A DNA stretch of 64,000 nucleotides from Cheilinus undulatus (GCF_018320785.1 NC_054879.1:42956698-43020697); one strand, 5' to 3'. Positions 48,595 through 60,084 are shown, numbered from the stretch's first letter. Numbers and translations: made by a program. The notes: generated by a model from the letters alone, not told the origin.

Positions 48595-51500
48595 CTAGAA
48601 ACTGCGAAACGTGGTCATGTCCTTAGGCTCTTTGCTGGGGACGCACCAGTCGTCTGCCTCATGGATCGTCTTGTAGTGTTTCCAGGCAGACTTGTTGTAC
48701 ACAGGAAGCCTCTCAATGGACTCTGTGGAGAGTGCCTGTGAGACAATAAAGAGGGTAAAGTTAGAACAGAGTGACTTGTTGCTAGCATTTTTGTTAGCAT
48801 GATAGTTTTAAAATCAGTTACCCGGATGTAGATGACAGCATCAGTCCCATAACCTTCCAGAGAGTAGAGCTTCAAGTCACCTTGGAAGTAACGAGCGTAG
48901 AGACGAGAGATGGGCAGACCGTAGCCGTAGCCAGCCTGGAGGGGAATAATAAACTCAGAGATGAGTGAAAAAAAAACACTCAAATAACAGCAGTTAGACC
49001 TATACCTAACCATAAAACATTTATTTACATATCTACATGTATCATCTGTTTAGCTCTAGAAGTGGCAGTTTTGACCTGAATAGCAGCAGACAGAGCAATT
49101 AGATTTAATTCCAACGTTTTAAGAATCCAAGGAACACCGGGTTTACTGACCAGAGGAGCGGCACGGCCGTCCAGGCTGGGTCGAGGAGCTGTGGAGTACG
49201 TGTATGTAAACAACCTGTCGATCTTACGCAGCGGCACGCCTCCTCCGCGATCGCACACCTGGAAAAGAACGCCCAATCTGAACTGTTTATTCATTCAATA
49301 ACTCCAATTTCAAGATCCAACACTGAAGCCATGACAAATCCAGCTGGTCAGACTAAAAAAGCAGCAGTTAAGCTTCTACCTTGACTGTCAAATCCTCAGT
49401 TCCCAGAGCGACCTGTGCGTGGATTGGAGGATACTCCATGGCGTCGCCATATAACTCCATGGTGGCCCGCATGGCATTCTGTAACAATGAAATGACAACG
49501 ACAAAAATCTAAATCTGCATCATAATAGTTGGCGAGATGTTTGGAAAGTCAGTCTTACCTTGAACAGTTCAAACACCATGTGGTATAAATGGGACGGCAC
49601 ATAAACCACTGTGATAGGTTTCTCCTTCTCTTTGACTGCTAAAACAAACAGATTTGATTCAGGATGATGATAGGGTTTTAAATCAAACATGTAGTGATGG
49701 CATATTGACTGATAATAAAAGTTAAATGCATTTAGGAAAAGCAGAAAACTACCATTGAATTCTTCTAGTACCAGCTCAGGAGAGTTCATGTAGTAGCGGT
49801 CACAGAGGTTTCTTGCATTTTCATATGCATCTACAAGAAAGAGGTTTATTTTTGGGGCAGAAATTTAATGGTGTATGGCTCAAAGAAACTCTTTAATTAT
49901 TGTTAAAGACTCATTCTCACCTCTGATGACATCACTGACACGACAGTTTGGATCAATACTACCGATCTGTTTAGGATGGGCCGGGTTCACCTTCACCTTT
50001 CCACCAAAGAGGAGAGCTGGAATAACAACAGAGGACTGTTACTATGCACGACAGCATTGGTTCCCAATCTGGGGTCCAGGACCCCCCAGGGGGTTGCCAA
50101 AGATCTTAGGGGGGTGTAAGGCTGTCTGCTCTGAGGCTGCCAAAAATAGATTTGCAAATATTGATTAAAACCATGATAAAGCAGTTATTAAGTAGTTTAT
50201 ACAAAGGTCTTTTGATAAGAAAAGCATGCATAGACCTTTTCTGGGGTTTTATCAGCAAAACAATTAAAATCGGGGTGCCGCTTTTCTTAGGTACATGTAG
50301 GGGAAAGGTTGGGAAACATTATAGTACAGTACACATTTAAGTCCCTTGAACAGACCTTATTTTGTACACGACTAACAAACAGCATAAGTTTTACAATTAT
50401 AAAGAGATATACTCACTGTGCTGGTTCAGTAACATCCGGATGGAAATCCTGCTCATGTAGAAACGATCTAAGAAATACTGAACATTCTGACTGACGACTG
50501 GATCTGTACCGTAAGTCTCCTTATACTCCACAACTCCCTGAGCCATGGTGGGAATGACGTCATTGTGACGGTTTCTGATCTTTATTACTGCATCAGTGAA
50601 ACTAAACAAACAGATCAAGTCAAGAGGTTAAAACACAAACACATAACCAGACAAGTTGCTCCAAAGTTAACCAGTGTGTGCCTTAGTTTACTCACTCATA
50701 TGTGACTTTTTCATCATCTGCATTTTTGTCTTTAAACTCAAGGATCTCCTGAAGACTCTGCACGTACCTGTACGAAGAAGACTAAAAGCATTACTTTAGA
50801 TCAGAGTCAGAGGTAGCTAGTTAAGAGACAGCACAGAATCCACATACCAGCTCTGGACCAAACGGACTGAAGGAGTCCTCAGTAAGTTGTCTGGCAACAA
50901 GTTGATCTCTTTCATGATGTTGGCCAACCTCACAGGCAACTCCTGTCTGAGGAAGGTAAAGGAGGTTTTCTCACATGCATTTTCTGAACCTAAAGAGAAG
51001 AAACAGACACAGAAACCCATTCATTTCTTTCGTTTACAACAGTCTAGGACAGTGACTCTCATCTGGTGGGTACATGCATGTAATGGGAAATTCCTGCATG
51101 TTCTTAGTGCTTCTATAATGGTGTTTTCTGTCCTGTCTCTTTGTTCAGTCATACATTTTGTTCAATCTAAGGTCCAGAATCCATCATTTACATTAAATAA
51201 ATACAAGAGGAGGATTTGCTCATATCCAAGTAAAGCTTGAATATTAGCATGTCTGACATGGAAGTCCTATATAACCTTACTCTCCTGAAAATAAAGAAAC
51301 ATTTAAAATTAAAACTTAGAGGTTTGAGGCCTGCATGAAAGTTGTCTTGCATGTTAGGTTGCACAAATAAAAAAACAAGAATAAGCTTTATTTATCCTTA
51401 GAGCTGGACAGTTCATATTACTAGGAACTTCTCAGAGCACGTCTATCATTCCTTTGAGGGCAGCCAACAGCTACACAGTACTGAGTAGTCAAATAACAGT

Positions 51501-51683
51501 TTATCTAGTGCTTTAAAATGCAACAACTGTGTTCATGAAGCTACCTGTGATGTAGCTTTTGATTATTCACTCACCAAAATCCAGAAACTGCTTCATTGAC
51601 AGAGGGGAGGGAGAAAATTTAGAGTAGTAGTCGACGTCCTTTGCAATGGACACGCTACTCCTCAGAAACCTTAAAATCCTCAT
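48595..51683 (-). CDS. pdk1: Pyruvate dehydrogenase kinase 1 (PDK1-like), 11 coding exons
   Basis: Mitochondrial matrix kinase that phosphorylates the E1-alpha subunit of pyruvate dehydrogenase and shuts the complex down. Exons (minus): 51683-51575, 50989-50848, 50767-50696, 50601-50417, 50016-49921, 49830-49753, 49638-49559, 49478-49380, 49258-49151, 48935-48822, 48735-48595; all join in frame, 407 residues. Conserved blocks: [16 protein letters not shown] at the N-terminus; [16 protein letters not shown] box [14 protein letters not shown]1 box [16 protein letters not shown]2 box [25 protein letters not shown] near the C-terminus (the DW motif). The ending [10 protein letters not shown] and the [12 protein letters not shown] block favour PDK1 over PDK2, 3 and 4. 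The N-terminus is Arg/Ser-rich and short, a likely but compact mitochondrial signal. It is transcribed away from nup62. Confidence 0.94.
50055..50318 (+). mobile_element. hAT-like MITE remnant in a pdk1 intron
   Basis: The left end CATTGGTTCCCAATCTGGGG with CCCCCCAGGGGGTTGCC, and the right end AAAGGTTGGGAAACATT, form the inverted pair typical of CAGTGGTTCCCAA elements. It lies within the 50017-50416 intron. No clear 8-bp duplication. Confidence 0.65.
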
Positions 51684-52100
51684 CCTGAAGGGTCCACGGC
51701 CAGCTCACGTAGAGAGTGGTGTATTTCCAAGACTGTCCCTGGCAGAAAAGCTGTCAATAAAGTGTAATCACGGGTGGCATCCCAGGAACAGCCGCGCATT
51801 TACTGCTAGCTCATACGTTGACATTAGCACGCGCTCTAACTTCAGGTGTTAGCAAAACACTCCTGTGTTGACGTCATGCTACGAAGGGCTGATTAGTAAA
51901 ATTCGTGCCTCCATATACACGGGAAATACATGATTTATTTTAAATCCTCACACGCTTTAACAGCTCGGGGTTAAATCCTGGCAGCCAACTTTGAAATGTC
52001 AACATAGCAAAGAGGTTGGACCAGTAGAGCCACTTCTTCTTCTCGTGTTTAATAGCGCGTCGAAAACCGCTGTGAAAGCTGCACACCGCCACCTATGTCC
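51684..52100 (-). promoter_or_regulatory. pdk1 promoter and 5' UTR region
   Basis: Sequence immediately upstream of the pdk1 start. It contains a palindromic CRE, TGACGTCA, at 51869-51876, about 190 bp from the ATG. On the minus strand three RCGTG cores lie at 51706-51710 (ACGTG), 51828-51832 (GCGTG) and 51951-51955 (GCGTG). Mammalian PDK1 is a known HIF-1 target, but such 5-base cores also arise by chance. The transcription start is not determined. Confidence 0.5.
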
Positions 52101-52249
52101 GGGAGTAGAAGTGGCGTAACGATGTCCGATTATCGATATTTACAAAATATGGAGGATTTGAACTATTATATTTTATGGGTTTAAATAGAACTTTTAAAGT
52201 TAAATGAATTCAAGATTGTAATCAAACCCCTAACTCTTAACAAGTACAT

Positions 52250-52983
52250 AGGTTGAAACCCACACACAATGTAATATTAAACATATATGCAGTTTATTTT
52301 GCAAAAAATAAAAAAATAACCCCGAAAGGAAAGTTTTTCTGGAACAATATAACTGAAGGTATTGACTGGAAAAGGGCATGGTTACTTTACAAAGTCTGCA
52401 TTTACAACAAAATTAAAGAATTACATGTCAAAATACTGCACAACATATATCCCACCAATGTCTATCTTTCCAAATTTAAAGATATAGATGATAAATGCAT
52501 GTTCTGTTGTGATGATATTGAATCTGTGGCACTTTTTAAACCATTGTACAATTTCTGTAATTCTGGGACGTATGTTGGGTATGTTGGGTAAAACTGAATT
52601 TAACACTATAACTGACTGTAAAAATGTAATAATGAATTACAAACATGAAAAATGTAACATTGAACTTACTGTCAGTGTAATGATACTGTATGACAAATCT
52701 ATATTCACAAATGCAGAATAAGAAATGTACTCTAACTTTCCTGGATTCATAAATAAACTACAGCAGACAATAAGACTCTTAAACTTATAAACAGTTTAAA
52801 AAAAAAAGAACATTACAGTTTAAATCTTTAGTGAGACTCTTGTAAATGTGACTGGATCTGACACACAACACTGTAAAAATTAATTTATCCTTTATTATTG
52901 TCTTTTGATTATTTGTTTTCATAACACTTTTAAGCCTTGTCTCTTTGTGTATTGCTCAATAAAGCCTTCATTGAAAAAAAAGT
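52250..52983 (+). mobile_element. 5'-truncated L1-like LINE insert
   Basis: An open segment at 52253-52591 resembles the C-terminal region of an L1-type ORF2: GKFFWNNITEGIDWKRAWLL, KIKELHVKILHNIYP, and a CMFCCDDIES zinc-knuckle-like CxxC. It is followed by decayed coding sequence, AATAAA at about 52960 and a terminal A run (52973-52982). Truncation at the 5' side and a 3' A tail are typical of LINE insertion. Confidence 0.75.
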
Positions 52984-53540
52984 AACCCTCCAACCCCACC
53001 CCCAAGGGCAGAAAAAAAATCATATTCCACAATCTAAACAAAAACAAAAACAAAAACAAAAACAAACTTTTTCTTGTCGTTATTCCATGAGGATTATTAG
53101 CGGTTTACAAAAACACAATGATAACTAACACACAAATAAATAAACAATAGCTATGCTTTTGTCAAAAACCGTTGTTTTAAATCTTTTTTTTTTCTATTTT
53201 ATTTTATTTTTAATTTTAGGTCTAAGTAAAAACCGGCTGGTGGTTGGTTTTTGAAGTAACATTTTTCCCCCCGAAACCTTAAATAGGTTGCAGGTTAAAA
53301 ATTGCCATTTATATGGAGCTAATTTTATTGATAATTTGTAAAAACAATCAATTTGTTGGCGTTTATGTGCAGTACACCGGTAACCCGGTAACTCGGTGCG
53401 GCTTTCAGTTGACTCAAGTCCCCATGAATTCTTTTCCCTGAAGCATGTTCTACAGGCTGTAAGTTGTACCAATCAAATTTCAGCTAGAGCCTCTCCAGGG
53501 TTATGGTTGGATATTAGACACGTCAATTATATGCAGGGGC
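52984..53540. other. Intergenic spacer with (CAAAAA)n microsatellite
   Basis: A CAAAAA repeat lies at about 53036-53066. The rest is AT-rich with no recognised gene. Confidence 0.5.
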
Positions 53541-53915
53541 GGGAATTACGTACTGGCAGACAAAACTGAGGGCGAATGTTGTTGTTTATCACCAACTGCC
53601 GTCACTTCCTTTAGACGGCTACAGAGATGCCTGCATGGAGAAATGCGAGGAAGCGGGCCACGTTTTGGTGAAGGATATGACGGTAATTTTTGAATGCTTC
53701 CTGGGCCAAGGTAACACCAACAAGTCTGTGATTTTGTGAATGAAGAACTAACGTCGTGAAGGGTAAAGTTAAAGTCGAACTGTCTCCTTGGTGGGTTCAG
53801 ATAAACTACGCCTGACGTGACCCGCCAAAAGCTGTTTTCGGTTCAGCGAGGAAGTGACCATTTTGAACGTTAGCTTTTTTTCGTTAACGTTTGAATTCAT
53901 CACCCAGCAGAAGAA
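53541..53915 (+). promoter_or_regulatory. nup62 promoter and 5' UTR region
   Basis: Unlike the flanking AT-rich DNA, this stretch is richer in CpG (GGGGCGGGAATTACGTAC near 53536, TGACGTGACCCGCC near 53813). It leads directly to the coding ATG at 53916. A possible non-coding exon with a donor at GACG/GTAATT near 53680 is visible but unproven. Confidence 0.45.
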
Positions 53916-55694
53916 ATGAGCGGCGGATTTAACTTCGGGCAAGCCTCCACGGGCTTCACTTTCGGAACTCAGAAGACAACTGCCGCCCCCACAGCCACGG
54001 GCTTCGGGCTGACGAACTCAGCAACTCAACCTGCTGCCGCCGGAGGGGGCTTCACCTTTGGCACTCCGACTCAGGCCGCCACCAACCCCACTGGCTCTTT
54101 TAGCTTTGGCACCCCGGCCAAGAGCACAGCAGCCCCCGGTGGATTCTCCTTTGGGACCCCCACCACCACATTTGGCCTGGGTACGACACCTCAAACCACA
54201 GCTACAGGGCTGACTTTAGGCTCCGCAGCAGCTCCAGCAGCGGGGACAGGGTTTACCTTGGGTACGGCTCTGACTGCACAGACCACCGCTGCGGCTCCTG
54301 CAGGAGGGGGCTTCACCTTTGGGACTGCAGCTCCAGCTCAACCCCAACCTGCTGCCGCTGCAGCTCCTGCAGCAGCCGCTGCTGCACCTGCAACGACAGC
54401 AGCAGGTGGGCTTGCATTTGGGGGGTTCAGTTTTGGATCTACCAAAGTCCAGGTGACCTCAGCTCCAGCTTCTACTGCTGCTACAGGTGGAGGCTTCAGC
54501 TTTGGCGCCAGTGCTCCTCCCTCGCTCACTCTGGGCGCCCAGGTCCAGCCAGCCACTACATCTGCAGCTGCAACAACACAGGGTGGAGGATTTTCTTTTG
54601 GGATTAAACCCTCATCAACCCCTGCTCCTCCTGCATCCACCCAGGCAGCCCCAGCAGCTGCCCCATCTCTCTTTTCTACACCTGCCCCCACAGCAGCTGT
54701 CTCAGGTGCTTTAGCCGCCTCTACAGCTACTGCGACAGGTACCGGCTTCTCTTTGGGTGCAGCTCCAACGCCAGCAGCAAGCACTGCTGCCCCTGCAACA
54801 ACCACAGCGGCAGCTGGAGGTCTGGCTTTCATGCTCAAACCTCTGGGGGCAGCCACCACCACCACCATCCCTGCCTCTACTGCAGCAACTGCAGCCTCTA
54901 CAACAGGTGTTGCCACAGGCTTCGCCCTGGGACTTAAACCTGCGTCTGCCACTAGTGCTGCTACAACCGCTGCAGCTACGACCCTCACTACAACCGCTGC
55001 CCCACCTGTGATGACCTACGCTCAGTTAGAGGGTCTCATCAACAAGTGGAGTCTGGAGCTGGAGGACCAGGAAAGACATTTCCTGCAGCAGGCGACTCAG
55101 GTGAATGCATGGGACCGCATGCTGGTGGAGAATGGGGAGAAGATCACAGCACTGCATAAAGAGATGGAGAAGGTGAAGCTAGACCAGAGGAGGCTAAACC
55201 AGGAGCTGGATTTCATCCTGTCCCAGCAGAAGGAGCTGGAGGACTTACTCTGCCCGCTGGAGGAGTCTGTGAAAGAGCAGAGCGGAACCATCTACATGCA
55301 GAACGCAGACGAGGAGCGTGAAAGAACGTACAAGCTCGCTGAGAATGTGGACGCACAACTAAAGAGGATGTCACAGGACCTGAAGGAGATCATTGAGCAC
55401 CTGAACACATCCAGCGGCCCTGCAGATACCAGTGACCCAGTAAGATCACACATCAGTTGAACCTTGAACCAAAATTTTTCTACTCATTATCTTTTTTTAC
55501 AAAGCTTAACTTCTCTCTCTCTTTCTCCTCCTTAGCTTCAGCAGATCTGTAAAATCCTCAACACCCACATGGATTCACTTCAGTGGATCGACCAGAACTC
55601 AGTCCTCCTGCAGAGACGAGTAGAGGAAGTGTCCAAACTGTGTGACAACCAGCGCAAAGAGCAGGAGAAAACCTTTCGTTTAACATTTGACTGA
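53916..55694 (+). CDS. nup62: Nucleoporin p62 (Nup62), two coding exons
   Basis: FG-repeat subunit of the nuclear pore central channel, acting with Nup54 and Nup58. Exons 53916-55439 and 55536-55694 join in phase 0 across a 96-bp intron (CCA/GTAAGA ... CTTAG/CTT), giving 560 residues (human about 520). Residues 1 to about 345 carry FG motifs (GGFNFGQ, GFTFGT, SFSFGTP, GGFTFGT) in Thr/Ala/Gly/Pro-rich spacers. Then from PVMTYAQLEGLINKWSLEL onward comes the alpha-helical Nsp1-C coiled coil (QERHFLQQATQVNAWDRML, LNQELDFILSQQKELEDLL), ending EQEKTFRLTFD before TGA at 55692-55694. Fish carry both nup62 and a nup62-like gene; which this is cannot be decided here. The open antisense frame at 54338-54988 is a composition artefact. 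Confidence 0.94.
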
Positions 55695-55945
55695 TGCACT
55701 AGAAATACATAGTCATGTAAAGTAACATAATTCTAATGTTGGATTTCATTGTTAGACATATATAAGAATCTCATTCAACAAAACTCACTTTTTCTCCTCA
55801 GCTGTTTGAGTTGTCAAGGGTTTGCAGAAAGATTCATATTTTCAACTTTTATATAGAGTAGTGACAGTTATCTATTCCAATGTAAATGCTTTGCTTGTTC
55901 TAAAAATACAATTAAATAAATCTTTTGATTAAGGCTCTGTTCTAT
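55695..55945 (+). other. nup62 3' UTR and polyadenylation signal
   Basis: Short AT-rich 3' UTR with AATAAA at 55915-55920 followed by TCTTTTGATT and a T/G-richer stretch. Confidence 0.65.
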
Positions 55946-56229
55946 TGGTTAGTTTTACTGCCATTTCTCTATTAGGAACTTTTTAGTCACAGATGTGCAA
56001 ACATGCAATATGCAATAACTTAAAAGCTTTGACAAAATCTAATTATTAAAAGGATTATTCTTAAAAGACCCCTACTGACAGTTGTTGCTTTCATAAGTTT
56101 TTCAGTTGATTTATAATAATGAATCAAAACTATTTCACTTTTTGACTAAAGGGCCTTAATATTGAACCATTTTGTCTTTCAGAAAAGCTAAAAACAATGA
56201 CCCATATCCACTTTCTCAATTGTTTAAGA

Positions 56230-56874
56230 CAGGGGTGTCAAACTCAATCACAGCAGGGGCCGGATTCTGGATTCAGGTCTAACCTGAGGGTCACCTTTTT
56301 AACCATAAACTTAACCTTATTTCACTAGTAATAAAATATGAAAAAAATTGCATCGATGATAAATAATTTTGAGGTTAAAAAAGTTTTGAAAAAAGTTAAG
56401 TTTAAAGGCTCATAATCTGAGAAATCTAAATGTATTAGTTCATAAAGGTCAAATCATGAAATTGAAATGCAAAATTATGTTTCTTTAAAGGCAAATATAT
56501 TAGAAAAGTCAAAATCATGAGTTTGAAAGGTCAACATATGAAATAAAATTTGTAATCATGAAATCAAAGGTCAAAATATTCAAAATTTTAAATTGTGTCT
56601 AAGGACAAACTGAGATTATGAAGTCAAGGTAAGGTGTTAAAAATATGAGATAAAATACAAAATAATTAGTTAATGAGGTTAAAGCATGACTAAAAATTTT
56701 AAATTATGTATCTAAAAACTCAAAATATTATATAAGAAGGATATCTCAAATCATCAAGGATAAGTTTACATTTTTGTACTTGAGGAAATCATACTGATGG
56801 GCCAGTTATAACAGAAATATCATATGATCATGTGGGCCAGATTTGGCCCCTGGGTCTTGAGTTTGACACCCGTG
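56230..56874 (+). mobile_element. hAT-like MITE, CAGGGGTGTCAAACTC family
   Basis: The left end CAGGGGTGTCAAACTCAATC and the right end (reverse complement CACGGGTGTCAAACTCAAG) are inverted repeats, with GGGCCGGATT and GGGCCAGATTTGGCCCC inside them. Flanks GTTTAAGA (56222-56229) and GTTTGAGA (56875-56882) agree at 7 of 8. The interior is a degenerate AAAGGTCAAAATAT / AATCATGA tandem-like array. Confidence 0.9.
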
Positions 56875-57307
56875 GTTTGAGATTCTGTAATTTCTCTGTC
56901 TTGTATGATGATTAACTGACAAACTTCAGTACGTCACATCGGGCTTCATTAACTGGTTATGGGACAATTTTAGGGATGTGTGATGTAAACAATTTTGCCA
57001 GTACTGATTTATCATAAAAAAAAAAAAGTTTCTCCTGTACTAGAATTCCCCTGTTCCGCTGATTGTGACATCGATAAAACCCTCTACCTTCCAAACGTGA
57101 GGCAATTGTGGCTCTTTTAATTCAGCTGAGACTTTACTGTTAGAATTAATTTTCCTTATTAATCAACAGATTTTAACATCAGTGTTCTTCACTGGGACAA
57201 TCCTGACAAAGTTCTTGAAACATCAAAAACATTTTTTCCAAGTACATAAAATGAAAGTAGCTGTTCAGACCTAAAACTTCAGCCCATATAACACTTTAAA
57301 TTTCGAG
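56875..57307. other. Intergenic spacer
   Basis: AT-rich DNA between two hAT-like MITEs. Nothing supported. Confidence 0.4.
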
Positions 57308-57752
57308 CAGGGGTTCTCTTTTAGCCTCAGGACACTACTATGTCTTGAATAAGCAACACCCAAATACCTCTAAAAATGTCACCACCTTAATTTTTATTTA
57401 ATGAATTTTGCACATACTTGAACAGAGAAAGGACTGAAGCCCTTTTCTGACTGCATGTATACTTTGTATTTTATCCCATGATAAGGTGGAGATTTTGAGA
57501 AATTAACAGGTAAAGTGGGTAAATCATTTTTTTTCCTCAAGAAGAGGAAATAAAATGGTGAGACCTCAGGGGGATGCATGAAACCTACTTGCCATCAATG
57601 ATAAACAATGTAAAATCTAAAATGTATGGATGTATGTCCACTTAGGGCCTCCATACCTAAAAGACTTTCGCCATAGGCACACGTTCACGACCCACTGAAA
57701 ACAGCTCAGGGACCCACTTTTGTGTCCTGACCCAGCAGTTAAGGAACCACTG
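57308..57752 (+). mobile_element. hAT-like MITE related to 34267-34766
   Basis: The left end CAGGGGTTCTCTTTTAGCCT and the right end CCCAGCAGTTAAGGAACCACTG-type sequence (only the last 15 bases form the repeat) resemble the element at 34267, including CGACCCACTGAAAACAGCTC. Flanks ATTTCGAG (57300-57307) and GTTTAGAG (57753-57760) agree at 6 of 8. More diverged than the 34267 copy. Confidence 0.75.
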
Positions 57753-58412
57753 GTTTAGAGGACAGAGACATTTTATTATTTATTCATGGTGTCTGCCTCG
57801 TCTTCAAAAGAATTAAAAGTTGATCAACCAATTCAGCGACAATGAAGTCTTTTCAAAAGTACCAAAAAAGTCTTAAAAGCAAGACTCAAGCTTACAGAAG
57901 AGGATTAGGGCCAATGAAAAAATAATTTTTGAGATGCAAACTTTTTTTAGTCATGAGAAAAAAGTCTGAACTCTTAAGGTCAAATATTGATTAAAGTCAG
58001 AATTCTGAGATTAAAATCAGAAGACTTTTACCTCAGAATTCTGACTTTATCTTTTCTATATTTTCACATTTTTATCTTTCAGTCAACACAAATTACATTC
58101 TTACCTGCTAATGTACAGGTAAGGGATTAAAGAGAGCGCCTTCAAATGAATTAAGACAGTCTCCAAAAAGGTATTTAAACAATTAAAATTATTGTCAGAT
58201 TTTCTGTATTATACCCTGTTAATTATTCATGTATCCTACAAAGTTGTTGCAGACTTATTGGCTGAAAATTCTCCCATCTGCCAATAGCGACTCTGCTGAT
58301 AAAACTGTCACACTAGCGTGTGTTAGTACAGGAAACAGGCGACAGAAATGCAGATATTTGCTTAATTTATACAGGACAGTATCATATTTCCCTCTCCCAT
58401 AATGATACATGA
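57753..58412. other. Intergenic spacer with a 17-bp inverted repeat
   Basis: AAAGTCAGAATTCTGAG (57993-58009) and its exact reverse complement (58032-58048) can form a hairpin with a 22-base loop. No gene recognised. Confidence 0.6.
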
Positions 58413-58929
58413 CAGGGTATACGCAGGAATCTTGAAGTTAATTTTAATACCTTTTTTAGACTTTTTCAAGACCTTCTCAATATTTTTTAAATACCTCACC
58501 GCCACTTCAAGCTGTAACCATTTACATCAGTGATATTTTTAACTTAACAGTTTTAGTTTGTGATGAAGACTATAGACCACTATGACACAACAAAATTCAA
58601 ATAGGCTGGGACAGCAAATCTTTGTGCTTCTAAATTTCCACCCGCCCGCTCGGGCTGGCACTCTCAGAGACAATTTACGAATGCACCCACAATAGCCTAG
58701 TTTTTTATGTACCTGTTCATCTTTGTTTTTTAATAAAAAATAAATTCACCCACTTTTACGATGTTTTTGGGACTCAAACTCTTGGACAGCTAATTCAGAA
58801 AAAAATACTTTCAAAATTCAAGACTTTGTAAAGTCATGATAAGACTTTTTAATACTTTTTAAGGGTCTTCATTTTCCCAAAATTGATTTGTCACCTTTTA
58901 ATACTTTTCAAGACCCTGCGGATACCCTG
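58413..58929 (+). mobile_element. Inverted-repeat MITE, CAGGGTATCCGCAGG family
   Basis: The left end CAGGGTATACGCAGGAATCT and the reverse complement of the right end, CAGGGTATCCGCAGGGTCTT, are close inverted repeats. Inside, CTTTTTCAAGACCTTCTCAA and AAGACTTTTTAATAC repeat motifs occur. No coding capacity. No clean target duplication. Confidence 0.75.
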
Positions 58930-59919
58930 CATGAATGTGTGAAATGAAGGCTGACAAATTAAAATCTTACACTAAAAATACACAATTTTAACATCAGTCA
59001 ATAAACCAAAAGGCACTGCACTCTAAAACATCAATGGAGTGGAGGGATCAGCTACATGTAACGGTTTAGTTTTCTGAAACAACCCAGTTTGTGCTTCTCG
59101 AGTCTCTTCGAGGGGCTGTAAAGGCATCACATGGATAAGGAAGTTATGGCTAAAAATCTGCATGTCGGAAACTTTCCTTTCACTCCACAGAAAATTCCAC
59201 AGAATTAATCCATTTTAAGCATTTTTTTATTACATTTGACAATTCATAAAAACATTCACTTTCTTTTTTTTCTATAAAGACATTTTTTGCTTGTCACGTC
59301 TTCCCTTTGGACTCCACACAGAACAAACATTTGATTTCAGTGATGACCTACAGTACAGTTGGTGCTACCTGAGTGCCACTACAGTGCAGCGCAGAGAAAA
59401 AACAGTGACATCTAGACTGAGCCATGCTGATTTATACAGCTTTAGTTATTGTAAAGTGATGATGTACCTAAAATGTATTCCAAAGATGATAGAAGCTGTT
59501 TTTTTGTTGTTTGAAAGTCCTGAAAAGACATAAAACACCTCACAAACAGGGTGATTTACATTCATATTAAAGTCAGCTATAGCTGTACCTTCCTTGCATA
59601 GACGTCAGCGCTTCTTTTAGACAGTATAGCTTCATACAAAGTTAACTTCAGCTTTAGGTCACACATAAGACTGAAAAACTCTTTGGCTGCATGACATTAT
59701 TTATAAAAAATAAATATACAGTGTGTGAAAGCATTTAAATATGTACAAAATTTACAAAAAACATGTAATCATCTATACAGTGTACAAAAAAACTCAAATA
59801 TAGGAACGTGACTAGTTCCTGAAATTCACAGACATGTTCACTAAAGGAACAAAAATTTAAGTTCAGTGTGTTCAGGTCTAGAAACTCATTAAAACTCTGG
59901 TCCTGTTTCTGTGAATCCT
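58930..59919 (-). other. itga6 3' UTR and convergent spacer
   Basis: Lies downstream of integrin tail exon B on the minus strand. A minus-strand AATAAA at 59231-59226 is a candidate polyadenylation signal, which would give a 3' UTR of about 0.7 kb. Open frames here are not supported. Confidence 0.45.
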
Positions 59920-60084
59920 TCATGAGTAGCTTTCATTGTCAGTCCAAGTCGTCATCCACTGTTTTTTATCAAAAGGATCCAGTTTGACTTTTCCATCTTT
60001 GCACTCCGGGGTTTCCTTTTTGATCCGCACAGCATGATAGCGAGGGACGCTGTCCTCTTGTTTGGAGCGTTGGAAGAATCCACA
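59920..60084 (-). CDS. itga6: itga6 cytoplasmic tail exon B
   Basis: Encodes CGFFQRSKQEDSVPRYHAVR, then IKKETPECKDGKVKLDPFDK, KQWMTTWTDNESYS and a TGA. It matches the alpha-6B tail (SVPRYHAVRI, KKQW, NESYS). The membrane-proximal motif reads GFFQR, not GFFKR (codon CAA at the Lys position), which is unusual. Confidence 0.93.
   Translation of the reverse strand, partial: CGFFQRSKQEDSVPRYHAVRIKKETPECKDGKVKLDPFDKKQWMTTWTDNESYS

Noticed and set aside
54338-54988. 216-codon open frame antisense to nup62
   Set aside because: It is an Ala/Val/Gly-rich mirror of the low-complexity FG-region codons, with no domain and no independent start context. The sense strand is clearly nup62.
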